Source: Mucilaginibacter yixingensis (lineage in GTDB: Bacteria > Bacteroidota > Bacteroidia > Sphingobacteriales > Sphingobacteriaceae). Taken from it: DNA of 64,000 bases. Each line of letters begins with the position of its first letter. Position 1 is the stretch's first letter. The DNA lies in the NCBI RefSeq assembly GCF_041080815.1, contig NZ_CP160205.1, positions 744,001 through 808,000 on the forward strand. Reading direction: 5' to 3'. Below the pieces are notes generated by a model. The model worked only from the letters and a program-made list of their open reading frames with translations. It was not told the DNA's origin and ran no database searches. This document shows positions 27,901 to 35,856 of this stretch, one piece after another. Both the position numbers and the translations under genes were made by a program.

Positions 27901-28271
27901 AGTGCACCCGGCGGGAAGAAACTCATTACACGGTTTACCTGTAAGGCCACCTGTGCAGATGCTTCGGCCATATTGGTAGACTCGTAGAAGGTGAGTTTTA
28001 AGAGCGTTAAGCCCTGGATGTTTTTACTGGTAATACTTTTTACACCGTTAATGTACAGAAACTGATCCTGCATACGGGTAGAAAAGAAACCCTCCATTTG
28101 CTGGGGCGACATACCCCCGTATGATTCAATGACATAAATGGTGGGCAGGTTAAGCTGCGGGAAGATATCAATGGGTATTTTGATGGCGCTCAGCACGGCG
28201 AAGATCAGCAAGCTGATGGTGATAACCACCGTTGTAACCGGCCGTTTTAGCGCTGATGTTACTATAGACAT
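24969..28271 (-). CDS. RND-family inner-membrane efflux pump
   Basis: The 1100-residue protein has the RND plan: helix 1 (about 10-30), a large periplasmic porter domain, helices 2-6 (about 335-550), a second porter domain and helices 8-12. Family motifs include KIPIDIFPQLNLPTIYV, RDWRSSLIVVITIPVS and the helix-4 stretch LAIGILVDQATVTIENI. The relay position has Asp400-Gln401 where AcrB has a double Asp. An extra charged, His-rich cytoplasmic loop lies about 495-545 (HYEHGKVHAHAGES). The proton-driven pump likely exports drugs or other small toxic compounds. It is flanked by TolC (6 bases upstream) and the adaptor. Confidence 0.93.
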   Translation of the reverse strand: MSIVTSALKRPVTTVVITISLLIFAVLSAIKIPIDIFPQLNLPTIYVIESYGGMSPQQMEGFFSTRMQDQFLYINGVKSITSKNIQGLTLLKLTFYESTNMAEASAQVALQVNRVMSFFPPGALPPQVIRFDASSLPVGQLVFSSPTRSLKDIYDLASTRIRPTFATIPGLSAPPPFGSNARSITVSVNPNKLRSYNLTPDEVVEALAKFNVMSPSGNLRLNNTMFLTSMNTLIGKSNNFGDIPIKTQNGVPILIKDVARVADATDVTVDYALINGKRSVYMPVVKTADASTWSVVSALKAKLPEMQNLLPDDVKISYEFDQSVFVINAVKSLMTEGGLGALLTGLMVLLFLRDWRSSLIVVITIPVSILIGVLLMGMFGQTINIMTLSGLALAIGILVDQATVTIENIHQHLEMGKDKAQAIYDACEEISFPLLLILLCILAVFAPSFMMNGVPKAMFLPLSLSIGLTMIVSYVLAQTLVPILSNWIIKAERYQHYEHGKVHAHAGESMDAEEGKQIERHLQNEREHPEKNDLFERVKLRYMRIISRWMPKKKIIVPLYLVGVLVLAGVCFVVIGKDMMPKLNNGQFQLRIKEPEGTRLERTEEKFKDVLKIIDQTVDHHVAITSGYVGLVPSSFGSSNLYVFNTGTHEAVVQVNLDEGYKMNMDELKDALRKNIAYKMPEMQVSFEPIDMTEKIMSQGASTPIEVQVAGKDMAQIEDYANKVVNKLKHITYLRDVQITQPLRFPVITITLDRLKASQLGLDTKSIAASVTASTSSSRFTNKNLWLDANNSYTYQVQVQVPEYVMNTMEELREIPLVKGQSTPVLGDVADFKTTYVPGEYDRSGPRRYLTVSANIYKKDLGTATSDVNKALAAVGKPPKGLLATVEGMSGLLIETLSSLQNGLAIAILVILLLLTANYQSFKLAATVLSTVPAVILGSLLALLAAGSTLNLQSYMGMIMSTGVSVANAILIVTNAELLRNEYKDATRSSITAASIRLRPILMTSLAMMAGMIPMASGLGEAGEQTAPLGRAVIGGLFFSTLAALFILPLVFAWMQEKTGYKSPSLLEGVKLNGDKSAETGQHHPELNGVHQHQAETIIN

Positions 28272-28277
28272 AATTGT

Positions 28278-29660
28278 TTACTTTATTAGGGTTAAAACAG
28301 AGCCAACCTGGTTATCGGTCACCGCTTTTTGGAACAGTGCCGCGGCATACGCATAGCGGGCCTGCACGGCATCGGTCTCGGCGCGGTAAAGAATATTCAG
28401 GGCAGCGTTCAGCTCAATAATATCAGTCAAGCCATTGCGATAGAGCGATAGCTTCTGGCGATAGCCTGCATTGGCGGCCCTCAGCTGGCGTGGAATTTCG
28501 TCCAAACGCAGCACGGCCGTATTCAACTGGGCATCGGCCAGGCTTGCGTTGGCGGCCAGTAGTTGCTTTTGCTCTTGTAGTTTTTTGAGGCTGTAATCGG
28601 TCTCCACCTTCTGGCTGTGCAGCTTGAGGTGGCGGCGGCGTAAATCAAATAAATTATAGCTGATACCCACGCCCACCAGGTAGTTGTCTCGATCAAAACC
28701 CCAGCCTGATGATAGCGGGTTGAAATGATCGTTCGCATCTACGCTTGAGCCACGACCCCAGGCCGCGGCCTCCAGCGAGATTTTGGGGTTATAGCTTTTC
28801 TTCACCATATCCTCGCGCTGCAAACTGCCGTTATAAAGCGATTGATAGTAATTGATGAGCGGGTGCCCGGCCGTATCGGTATTCATCATGGGCAGGCTGT
28901 TTGACTGGGCAATCAGACGGTGTTCTATCAAAGTATCGGCAACGATAGATTGATAGGGCAGACCGCTGATGGTGGCCAGCTGTAACTGCACCTGTTTTAG
29001 CTGGTCGGCCAGTTCGAGGTAGTTTAAGCGCGATTTGGAGAGTTCGGCTTCGGCAATGCTGGTATCAACCCCGGCACGTACGCCACTTTTGGCAAGTGAA
29101 TACACCGAACGCTCAATCTCCTGGTTGCGCTTAATATTGGCCGACTGGATCTCCATCAGCTGTTGCAGGCGCAGCAGGGCCAGATAGTTGTTAATGGCAT
29201 AAGCCTGCAACGCAAATTTAGAGCGGGCAAACTGCTTTTGCTCGGTACTTACATCGGCTTCGGCTACGCGGTTTTGGGCGCCATATGAGCCAAAGTTGTA
29301 TACTTCCCAGTCAAGCGCAGCCACACCTACGTTGGCAGATACGGTGGTAGTATTGTTATCTACCCGTACACCACGCGAGTTAGAAGGGATGATGCCGAAA
29401 CCAAAATATGGACCGGCAACATTGTTGTTGGTACCAATATCGGCCTGGTAATTCAGTTTTAAATTAGGTAGCCAGTTGTTGCGCACTTCTGCGGCCTGGC
29501 TTTGCCGCACCAGTATGGCGGCAGAGTCTGTTATCAGGGTAGGGGCGTTGGTGTTTACCCGGTCCAGCAGTTGGCCCAGGGTAACCGGCGTTTGCGCATA
29601 AGCGGGTGTGCCGGCAATTAGTATCAAAACCCCGTATAAGAATTTCTTTAAACCTGTCAT
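28278..29660 (-). CDS. TolC-family outer-membrane efflux protein
   Basis: The 460-residue protein has a signal peptide (about 1-22, GTPAYA) and two repeats of the outer-membrane efflux protein family made of long amphipathic helices, such as QLMEIQSANIKRNQEIERSV and LQLATISGLPYQ in the first half and NAGYRQKLSLYRNGLTDIIE in the second. TolC trimers form the outer-membrane duct of RND pumps. The start lies 138 bases after the small membrane protein gene and the stop 6 bases before the pump start, consistent with one operon. A short hairpin occurs at 29768-29787 upstream. Confidence 0.92.
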   Translation of the reverse strand: MTGLKKFLYGVLILIAGTPAYAQTPVTLGQLLDRVNTNAPTLITDSAAILVRQSQAAEVRNNWLPNLKLNYQADIGTNNNVAGPYFGFGIIPSNSRGVRVDNNTTTVSANVGVAALDWEVYNFGSYGAQNRVAEADVSTEQKQFARSKFALQAYAINNYLALLRLQQLMEIQSANIKRNQEIERSVYSLAKSGVRAGVDTSIAEAELSKSRLNYLELADQLKQVQLQLATISGLPYQSIVADTLIEHRLIAQSNSLPMMNTDTAGHPLINYYQSLYNGSLQREDMVKKSYNPKISLEAAAWGRGSSVDANDHFNPLSSGWGFDRDNYLVGVGISYNLFDLRRRHLKLHSQKVETDYSLKKLQEQKQLLAANASLADAQLNTAVLRLDEIPRQLRAANAGYRQKLSLYRNGLTDIIELNAALNILYRAETDAVQARYAYAAALFQKAVTDNQVGSVLTLIK

Positions 29661-29798
29661 AAAATTGATGAGTAATCAATCAGAAAAATCGGCTCAAATC
29701 AGACTGCGCAGCAAAACAAGGCTACGCAACAGGTAAGTGCCGGTAAATAAATGTTTAAATGGAGAGTGCAGGCAGGTATGTGCCTGCGCGACAGGTCA

Positions 29799-30203
29799 TC
29801 AGATCCGTAGTGAGCGGATGGTGAGGTAAACAGGTTGCGGTGAATCATCGCGATGATCCAATAGCGTAATCCACAGTGATTTGCGCAGTTTCCAAACCGG
29901 CAGCACGCAAAACAGCAAAATAACGCAGGCGCTGAATCCTTTCAGAAAGTCAGTTACCGAACGTTTATCATTTGTTACCGATTTATAGGTGCGCTGCAGC
30001 AGGCCCACACAGTCTGTGGTATTATTAAGGTTTTCGGTCTTTCTTTTAAATAAAGAGTTATGACTGATAACCGTTTTTACGGGCTGCGTTGTGGTTAAGC
30101 AGGGTAAATGAAAGATATGACATACCGCTATGGTAAAGTACAAACAGGCCATCAGTAATGACAGCATGGCCTTGTGTTCCTTCTTTTTTAAACGGTAGTT
30201 CAT
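29799..30203 (-). CDS. small two-helix membrane protein of unknown function heading the RND operon
   Basis: The protein has 134 residues from the ATG at 30201-30203 (an alternative ATG adds four residues). There is a basic N-terminus, a first membrane segment rich in Cys and His (MLSLLMACLYFTIAVCHIFH), a polar middle of about 55 residues and a second membrane segment (GFSACVILLFCVLPVW), then a basic tail. I recognise no family. Position and orientation suggest it is co-expressed with the TolC-RND-adaptor operon; the Cys/His-rich helix might hint at metal contact, but that is speculation. Confidence 0.6.
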   Translation of the reverse strand: MNYRLKKKEHKAMLSLLMACLYFTIAVCHIFHLPCLTTTQPVKTVISHNSLFKRKTENLNNTTDCVGLLQRTYKSVTNDKRSVTDFLKGFSACVILLFCVLPVWKLRKSLWITLLDHRDDSPQPVYLTIRSLRI

Positions 30204-30397
30204 TTCAACACACAAAGTAAAAGCTATTTGTGGGAATTTTTCATGAAGTTTTGCAACAATTGTTTTGCAATGCCACCAGATTAGGGTATCGTTCTAGGAA
30301 ATAATTTATAAATGTGTGATAATATTCTACAATTACTGGGTTATATCATATAAAAATAAAATTATCAATTACGTATTATTGTCCCACCAATTATCTA

Positions 30398-30979
30398 ATG
30401 CCCGCTTACTCCCATTATAGCGACAACGTGCTGATGCTCCTTTTAAAAGAAGGGGACGCAATTGCCTTTAATGAGATTTATAGTCGTAACTGGCAGCAAC
30501 TTTACCAAACCGCTTACCGTCGTTTAAAAGATCGCGAGCTTTGCAAAGACGTGATACATGACGTGTTTGCCGACTTGTGGAACAAATGCGCCGAGAAGGA
30601 TATTGCCGATTTGCAGCCTTACCTGCACACCGCCGTTCGGTATAAAATTTATACGTTATTAGCAAAGGGCAACGCGGCACCACATTTTGTAGAACCGTTT
30701 GAAGATATGGCCGTATCGCCGGTAATGGCAGACAGTTGGCTGGAAGCAGACGAACTGGAACGCCTGATTGGCCTTTGGCTGGATACCCTGCCCAAAAAGC
30801 GCCAGCAGATCTTTAAAATGCGTTACGAGGAAAATCTTTCTACCAAAGCCATTAGCGAGCAACTCAATATTTCGCAAAAAACCGTGCAGAACCAGCTGCT
30901 CAACAGCATAAGCGGTTTGCGTGGCTACCTGAGTCATTACCTCACCATCCTTATTATTCTGGGTTTCTTCAATAAATAA
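30398..30979 (+). CDS. ECF RNA polymerase sigma factor (sigma-70 family)
   Basis: A 193-residue ECF sigma factor of the Bacteroidota type. Region 2 is seen in LLLKEGDAIAFNEIYSRNW and YQTAYRRLKDRELCKDVIHD, and region 4 in LDTLPKKRQQIFKMRYEE followed by the HTH STKAISEQLNISQKTVQN. A hydrophobic C-terminal tail (YLTILIILGFF) is common in this subgroup. ECF factors of this class are held inactive by a FecR-like anti-sigma and freed when a TonB transducer with an STN domain binds its ligand. Exactly those partners follow at 31189 and 32474, so it should activate this locus. Confidence 0.93.
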   Translation: MPAYSHYSDNVLMLLLKEGDAIAFNEIYSRNWQQLYQTAYRRLKDRELCKDVIHDVFADLWNKCAEKDIADLQPYLHTAVRYKIYTLLAKGNAAPHFVEPFEDMAVSPVMADSWLEADELERLIGLWLDTLPKKRQQIFKMRYEENLSTKAISEQLNISQKTVQNQLLNSISGLRGYLSHYLTILIILGFFNK

Positions 30980-31188
30980 CAGCGTTTTCTATCCGCAGAA
31001 AAAAAAGTTAAAATTTTTTTGGGAGATTTTAATTTCTGCAAGACAATGTTAATGAAGGCCCGAAGATCGCACCGGTCTGTTGCCTTTTATAAACCGTACA
31101 ATAAATAAAACTTAATAGTGAATTGCTAGTGCTTTGGGCATAGCTGCACCCTGTATTTATTATTGAAAACATTAGCTATAAAGCTGTC

Positions 31189-32352
31189 ATGAAATCAAAG
31201 AAACCCGGCGTTAAACAATTGCAGCAATTAGCCGCAAAGGTACTGAGCGGAAAAGCTACGCCTGCCGAGAAAGCTTTTCTTGACAGCTATTATGATGTTT
31301 TTGATAGTCCGCAAAATAAAGCAGATGATTTGCCTGCCGGCGATGCACAACAACTGGCCGAAGAAATTAAAGCACGGCTTGACCACACTACCGGCAAACG
31401 CTATGGCATGCTAAGGCAAATGAAGTTTTACCCAATTGCTGCCAGCTTAGCATTGGTATTTGCATTTGGTTTCTGGGCGGCTTATAAGCATTTTATCATT
31501 GCAAACTCAAAACAAAACCTGTCCGCCAGCGCACGCCCCATTGTGCCTGGCGGCAATAAAGCAACTTTAACCCTGGCCGATGGTCGCAAAATATCACTGG
31601 GCGATCATTCTATCGCTGCGCTGAGCAAATTGCCGGGGGTAAAGATCTCAACTACCAAAGATGGCCAGCTTATTTACCGGGTAATTAGTGTGGCCGGCGA
31701 GCCTGCCAACGGCAAGCAGCTGAACACGATGGAAACGCCGCGCGGCGGCATCTACCAGATCTATTTGCCTGATGGTACGCACGTTTGGTTAAACTCGGCC
31801 ACCAAGCTTACTTATCCGGTGGCTTTTACCGGTCATGAGCGCAGGGTGGAGCTAAGTGGTGAGGCCTATTTTGAAGTAGCACACAACCCGGCAAAGCCGT
31901 TTAAGGTAATTAGTAAAGACCAGGAAATTGAAGTATTGGGTACGCATTTTAACGTAAATGCCTATGCTGATGAGCCCAATTTCAGGACCACGCTGCTAAA
32001 GGGTAGTATTAAGATTACGGCCACCACATCTGGCGCAGCCAAAATCATTAAGCCCGGTCAGCAAGCGGTGTTGAGGCAAACCGGCATACAGGTGCATAAA
32101 GCCGATACCGGCAACGCCATTGCCTGGGAAACCGGTACTTTCTCTTTTGATAATGAGCCAATAACGAGTATAATGAAAAAGATATCAAGGTGGTATGACG
32201 TAGACATTGTTTATAATGACGATGTGAGCGACATACGCTTTGGTGGAACTGTTTCGCGTTTTGCTGATATAACCAAAGTACTCAGTAAATTACAACTAAC
32301 CAATACTGTACACTTTAAGATTGACGGAAGGAGAATCCTGGTTATGAAATAA
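31189..32352 (+). CDS. FecR-family anti-sigma factor
   Basis: The 387-residue protein has a cytoplasmic helical N-terminus (about 1-75, sigma-binding), one membrane helix (about 82-103, FYPIAASLALVFAFGFWAAY), a periplasmic FecR beta domain (about 180-280, TPRGGIYQIYLPDGTHVWLN and ELSGEAYFEVAHNPAKPF) and a C-terminal DUF4974/STN-like domain (about 310-387, FDNEPITSIMKKISRWYDVD). It should relay ligand occupancy of the SusC transducer to the ECF sigma factor upstream. The 210-base gap from the sigma gene is larger than usual. Confidence 0.93.
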   Translation: MKSKKPGVKQLQQLAAKVLSGKATPAEKAFLDSYYDVFDSPQNKADDLPAGDAQQLAEEIKARLDHTTGKRYGMLRQMKFYPIAASLALVFAFGFWAAYKHFIIANSKQNLSASARPIVPGGNKATLTLADGRKISLGDHSIAALSKLPGVKISTTKDGQLIYRVISVAGEPANGKQLNTMETPRGGIYQIYLPDGTHVWLNSATKLTYPVAFTGHERRVELSGEAYFEVAHNPAKPFKVISKDQEIEVLGTHFNVNAYADEPNFRTTLLKGSIKITATTSGAAKIIKPGQQAVLRQTGIQVHKADTGNAIAWETGTFSFDNEPITSIMKKISRWYDVDIVYNDDVSDIRFGGTVSRFADITKVLSKLQLTNTVHFKIDGRRILVMK

Positions 32353-32473
32353 TTTTTACGCTCCACAACATTTTATTGAAAAAAAGAAAGGGAGTGCTGC
32401 AACACCCCCAATCCTATGCCCGAAGTGGGCAACGTCAAGAAAAAGTTCGTTACACAATTTACTTAACACCCAA

Positions 32474-35400
32474 ATGTACACAGATAACCTTGTATTTCCA
32501 TGCAGGCGCCCCGGCTTGCGTGTGTTGTTAAAACCCCTGATAATTATGAAATTGATCATAGCCTTCCTTATAGTGACTGTGGTTCAGGCATCGGCTATTT
32601 CAAAAGCACAAAACGTAACCATTAAAGCAGCACCCGGCTCGCTGGAAGAAGTTTTCAATGCTATACACCAGCAAACCGGCTATAATTTTATTTACAACTC
32701 GGCTATGATCAAAAAATCTGCGCCGGTAAATATTGATGTAAATGCTAAGCCACTTAAAGAAACGCTCGATCAGGTATTTGCAGATCAGCCGTTAGGGTAT
32801 GTTATTGAAGATCAAACCATCGTTGTAACCAAAAGAGCGGCCACGGCCGGACCGGTTACAGGTACCGTTACAGATGCTACCGGCGCAACACTGCCTGGCG
32901 TTACGGTAAAGGTAAAAGGCACTAACATTGTTACCAGTACAGATGTTAGCGGCAAGTTTCACGTTAACCTGCCTGTTGGTAATGAAGTGCTGGTTTTTAG
33001 CTTCATAGGCTATAAAACACAGGAAATTCCGGCTAGCGGTCAGAAAAACTTCAGTATTAAATTGGAAGAAGGTACCTCAAGCCTTGACGAGGTAGTAGTA
33101 ATTGGTTACGGCGTAATGAAAAAGCGCGATTTAACCGGTGCTATTGGTACCGTAAAAGGTGCAGATATTGCACAGAACCCGGTAAGTAACCCTATTGAGG
33201 CATTACAAGGCCGTGTGTCTGGTGTTGACGTTGAACGCTCAAGCGGTCAGGCTGGGGCATCTCCAAACATCACCATTCGTGGTACCCGTACCCTTAACGG
33301 CGGTGCAGATCCACTATACATTGTTGACGGCATACAGGGTGCAAGCGCTGCCAACATCAACCCAAATGATATTGAGAATATAGAGGTGCTGAAAGATGCA
33401 TCGTCTACGGCTATCTATGGTTCGCAGGCGGCCAATGGTGTAATTATTATTACTACCAAAAAGGCAAAAGCAGGCAGTACGCAGATAGATGTTAACTCTT
33501 ATTATGGTATCAACGGCTTTGCCTCTTACCCTAAACCTTTAATGGGTGATGCATGGTTGCAATACCAGCAAGATAAATATTATGCAGCCCATGGCTCATA
33601 CGCTACAGATATTGTTGCGCAGCTGGGCCTTACACCTGCCGCTGTTGACGCTATAAACAACAAGCAGTATGTAGATTGGGTTGGCGAAACGTTGAAACAA
33701 GGCAGCCAGCAAAATCATCACATTGCTATTAGGGGCGGTAGCGAGAAAGTGCGCGGCGATTTTGCTTTGGGTTTGATTGATGAGAAAGGCGTTTACAAAG
33801 GCGATGAAGTAAAAACCTACAACTCACGCTCTGGCGCCGAGGTTCAGTTCAATAAATTTATCCTGGGTGGTATCCGTAACTCCGTTACCTGGAAAGACGG
33901 TAACACAACCAATAGCCGTATTAATAAGGCTTATGGTATATTACCATTGGGTACCCCTTATGATGCCGATGGCAACGTAAACCTGACACCACTGCCTGGC
34001 GACCCGAATACCATCAGCCCGATTGCCAACTATCAGCCTGGTGTTTACGTAAGCAACAGCAAGAATTTAAACCTGTCGGTAAATCCTTACCTGATTATTA
34101 CGCCAATAAAAAACCTTTCTATCCGCTCCAATCTGAGTGTTAATTACACATGGAACCGCAATGGCTTGTTTGAGAACGAGCGCTCTTATAACGTTGCCTC
34201 ATTAGGTTCTGGCGGTCAGAAAGATGCATCTTACGCAACCAAGATGGATTACAGTTACCTGTGGGAGAACATCATCAACTATAATTTCACCATTAATAAA
34301 GACCATAACTTTGGTTTAACCGGCATCACCTCTTACGGCGATAACAGATCAGAAACAGAATCTATTGCAGGCCAGGGCCTGGATTACGACGGCTTTTTGT
34401 TTTATGATATGGGGGCGGTTAATTTGGTTACCAGCAAGTCAACCGGTTATGTGCAATCAAACCTGGCGTCGGTAGCCGGTAGGTTCAACTACAACTATAA
34501 AGGTAAATACCTGTTAGAAGCCAGCTGGCGTATAGACGGCGCTTCTCAGTTAGTGCATAAATGGTCGCAATTCCCATCGGTATCAGCCGGCTGGAACATC
34601 ACTGAAGAGAAGTTTATGGACCAAACTAAAACCTGGTTAAGCAACTTAAAACTGCGTGCAGGTTGGGGTAGCGTGGGTAACTCTGGCGGTATTTCACCAT
34701 ACTCAAGCCAAACCCAAGTTACCGACAGCAGAAACACCACGCCGTTAACTTTGGGCGGCGCCTCTCAGTTACCAATTTATATTTTGACCAAAGCGGTATC
34801 TAACCCTAATTTGAAATGGGAACGTTCTGATAATACCAACATCGGTTTTGATGCATCGTTCTTAAGAGACCGTATTCAGTTCTCGGCAGAGGCTTATTAT
34901 ACAAATACTACCGGTTTGTTATACAACCGTAACCTGCCGTCAACATCTGGTGGTTTTGATGCCAAAACACCTTACGTAATTACGCAGAACATTGGTACAT
35001 CAGTTAACCGCGGTATTGAGTTAACCGCCAGTGGTCTGGTATTGCAGAAAAAAGGTTTTACCTGGAACACCAGCTTGACCTATACCCGTGCAGACGAAAA
35101 ATTAACAAGTCTTGACTTGGGTAACTCTGTAAACGCAGCCGGTTACATTGCGCTTAACCTGTTTGTGGGCAGTCCAATCAAAACCGTTTACGGTTACAAA
35201 AAAGTAGGCATCTGGCAAACATCAGAAGCTACGGAAGCAGCTTTGTATGGTGCAAAACCGGGTGATATTAAACTGGCTACGGTGCCACAGGTTGTAAACG
35301 GCGTGTCTGACAATGGCGTGCACACTTACAGCGCAAACGACAGACAAATTATTGGTCACCAAAACCCTAACTGGATGGGCGGCTGGCAAAACACCTTTAC

Positions 35401-35836
35401 CTATAAAGGCATTGACCTGACTGTTTACCTGACAGCCCGTTTCGGTCAAACATTGGCTAATGCTTCTGTACTGGGTTATTACAACGCCGTAGCGCAGCCG
35501 GTAACTTATGATTACTGGACGCCTAACAACCCAACAAACGCATTCCCGCAGCCAACTTCGGGTTCGACCAATAACGATTACAAAACATACGGTACTTCTT
35601 TAACCACGGTAGACGGCTCATACTGGAAAATCAAAAACCTGACATTGGGTTATACCCTGCCAGTTAAATGGAGCCAGAAGGTAAGCATCAAAAACCTGCG
35701 TATATATGGAACCGCTTACAACCCATTCATCTACACCCGTAACAAAATGCTTAAAGGTGTGGATCCAGAAAACGGTGGAGCAGACTCGTTCCCGCTGTAC
35801 AAACAGATAGTATTTGGTATTAACGTTAGTTTTTAA
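32474..35836 (+). CDS. SusC/RagA TonB-dependent transducer with N-terminal STN domain
   Basis: The 1120-residue protein carries a long basic N-terminus typical of the FecA-like Bacteroidota transducers before the hydrophobic signal (LIIAFLIVTVVQASA, about 27-41). Then come an STN domain (about 50-120), a carboxypeptidase-D-like domain (about 126-200, GTVTDATGATLPGVTV), the TonB box EVVVIGYGVM, plug and barrel. The STN domain contacts the FecR protein to signal substrate presence, so this SusC both imports and reports. The ATG at 32474 is kept because the basic extension is typical; an ATG at 32546 is possible. SusD follows after 20 bases. Confidence 0.95.
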   Translation: MYTDNLVFPCRRPGLRVLLKPLIIMKLIIAFLIVTVVQASAISKAQNVTIKAAPGSLEEVFNAIHQQTGYNFIYNSAMIKKSAPVNIDVNAKPLKETLDQVFADQPLGYVIEDQTIVVTKRAATAGPVTGTVTDATGATLPGVTVKVKGTNIVTSTDVSGKFHVNLPVGNEVLVFSFIGYKTQEIPASGQKNFSIKLEEGTSSLDEVVVIGYGVMKKRDLTGAIGTVKGADIAQNPVSNPIEALQGRVSGVDVERSSGQAGASPNITIRGTRTLNGGADPLYIVDGIQGASAANINPNDIENIEVLKDASSTAIYGSQAANGVIIITTKKAKAGSTQIDVNSYYGINGFASYPKPLMGDAWLQYQQDKYYAAHGSYATDIVAQLGLTPAAVDAINNKQYVDWVGETLKQGSQQNHHIAIRGGSEKVRGDFALGLIDEKGVYKGDEVKTYNSRSGAEVQFNKFILGGIRNSVTWKDGNTTNSRINKAYGILPLGTPYDADGNVNLTPLPGDPNTISPIANYQPGVYVSNSKNLNLSVNPYLIITPIKNLSIRSNLSVNYTWNRNGLFENERSYNVASLGSGGQKDASYATKMDYSYLWENIINYNFTINKDHNFGLTGITSYGDNRSETESIAGQGLDYDGFLFYDMGAVNLVTSKSTGYVQSNLASVAGRFNYNYKGKYLLEASWRIDGASQLVHKWSQFPSVSAGWNITEEKFMDQTKTWLSNLKLRAGWGSVGNSGGISPYSSQTQVTDSRNTTPLTLGGASQLPIYILTKAVSNPNLKWERSDNTNIGFDASFLRDRIQFSAEAYYTNTTGLLYNRNLPSTSGGFDAKTPYVITQNIGTSVNRGIELTASGLVLQKKGFTWNTSLTYTRADEKLTSLDLGNSVNAAGYIALNLFVGSPIKTVYGYKKVGIWQTSEATEAALYGAKPGDIKLATVPQVVNGVSDNGVHTYSANDRQIIGHQNPNWMGGWQNTFTYKGIDLTVYLTARFGQTLANASVLGYYNAVAQPVTYDYWTPNNPTNAFPQPTSGSTNNDYKTYGTSLTTVDGSYWKIKNLTLGYTLPVKWSQKVSIKNLRIYGTAYNPFIYTRNKMLKGVDPENGGADSFPLYKQIVFGINVSF

Positions 35837-35856
35837 CAAAAAAGAAATTAAAGAAA

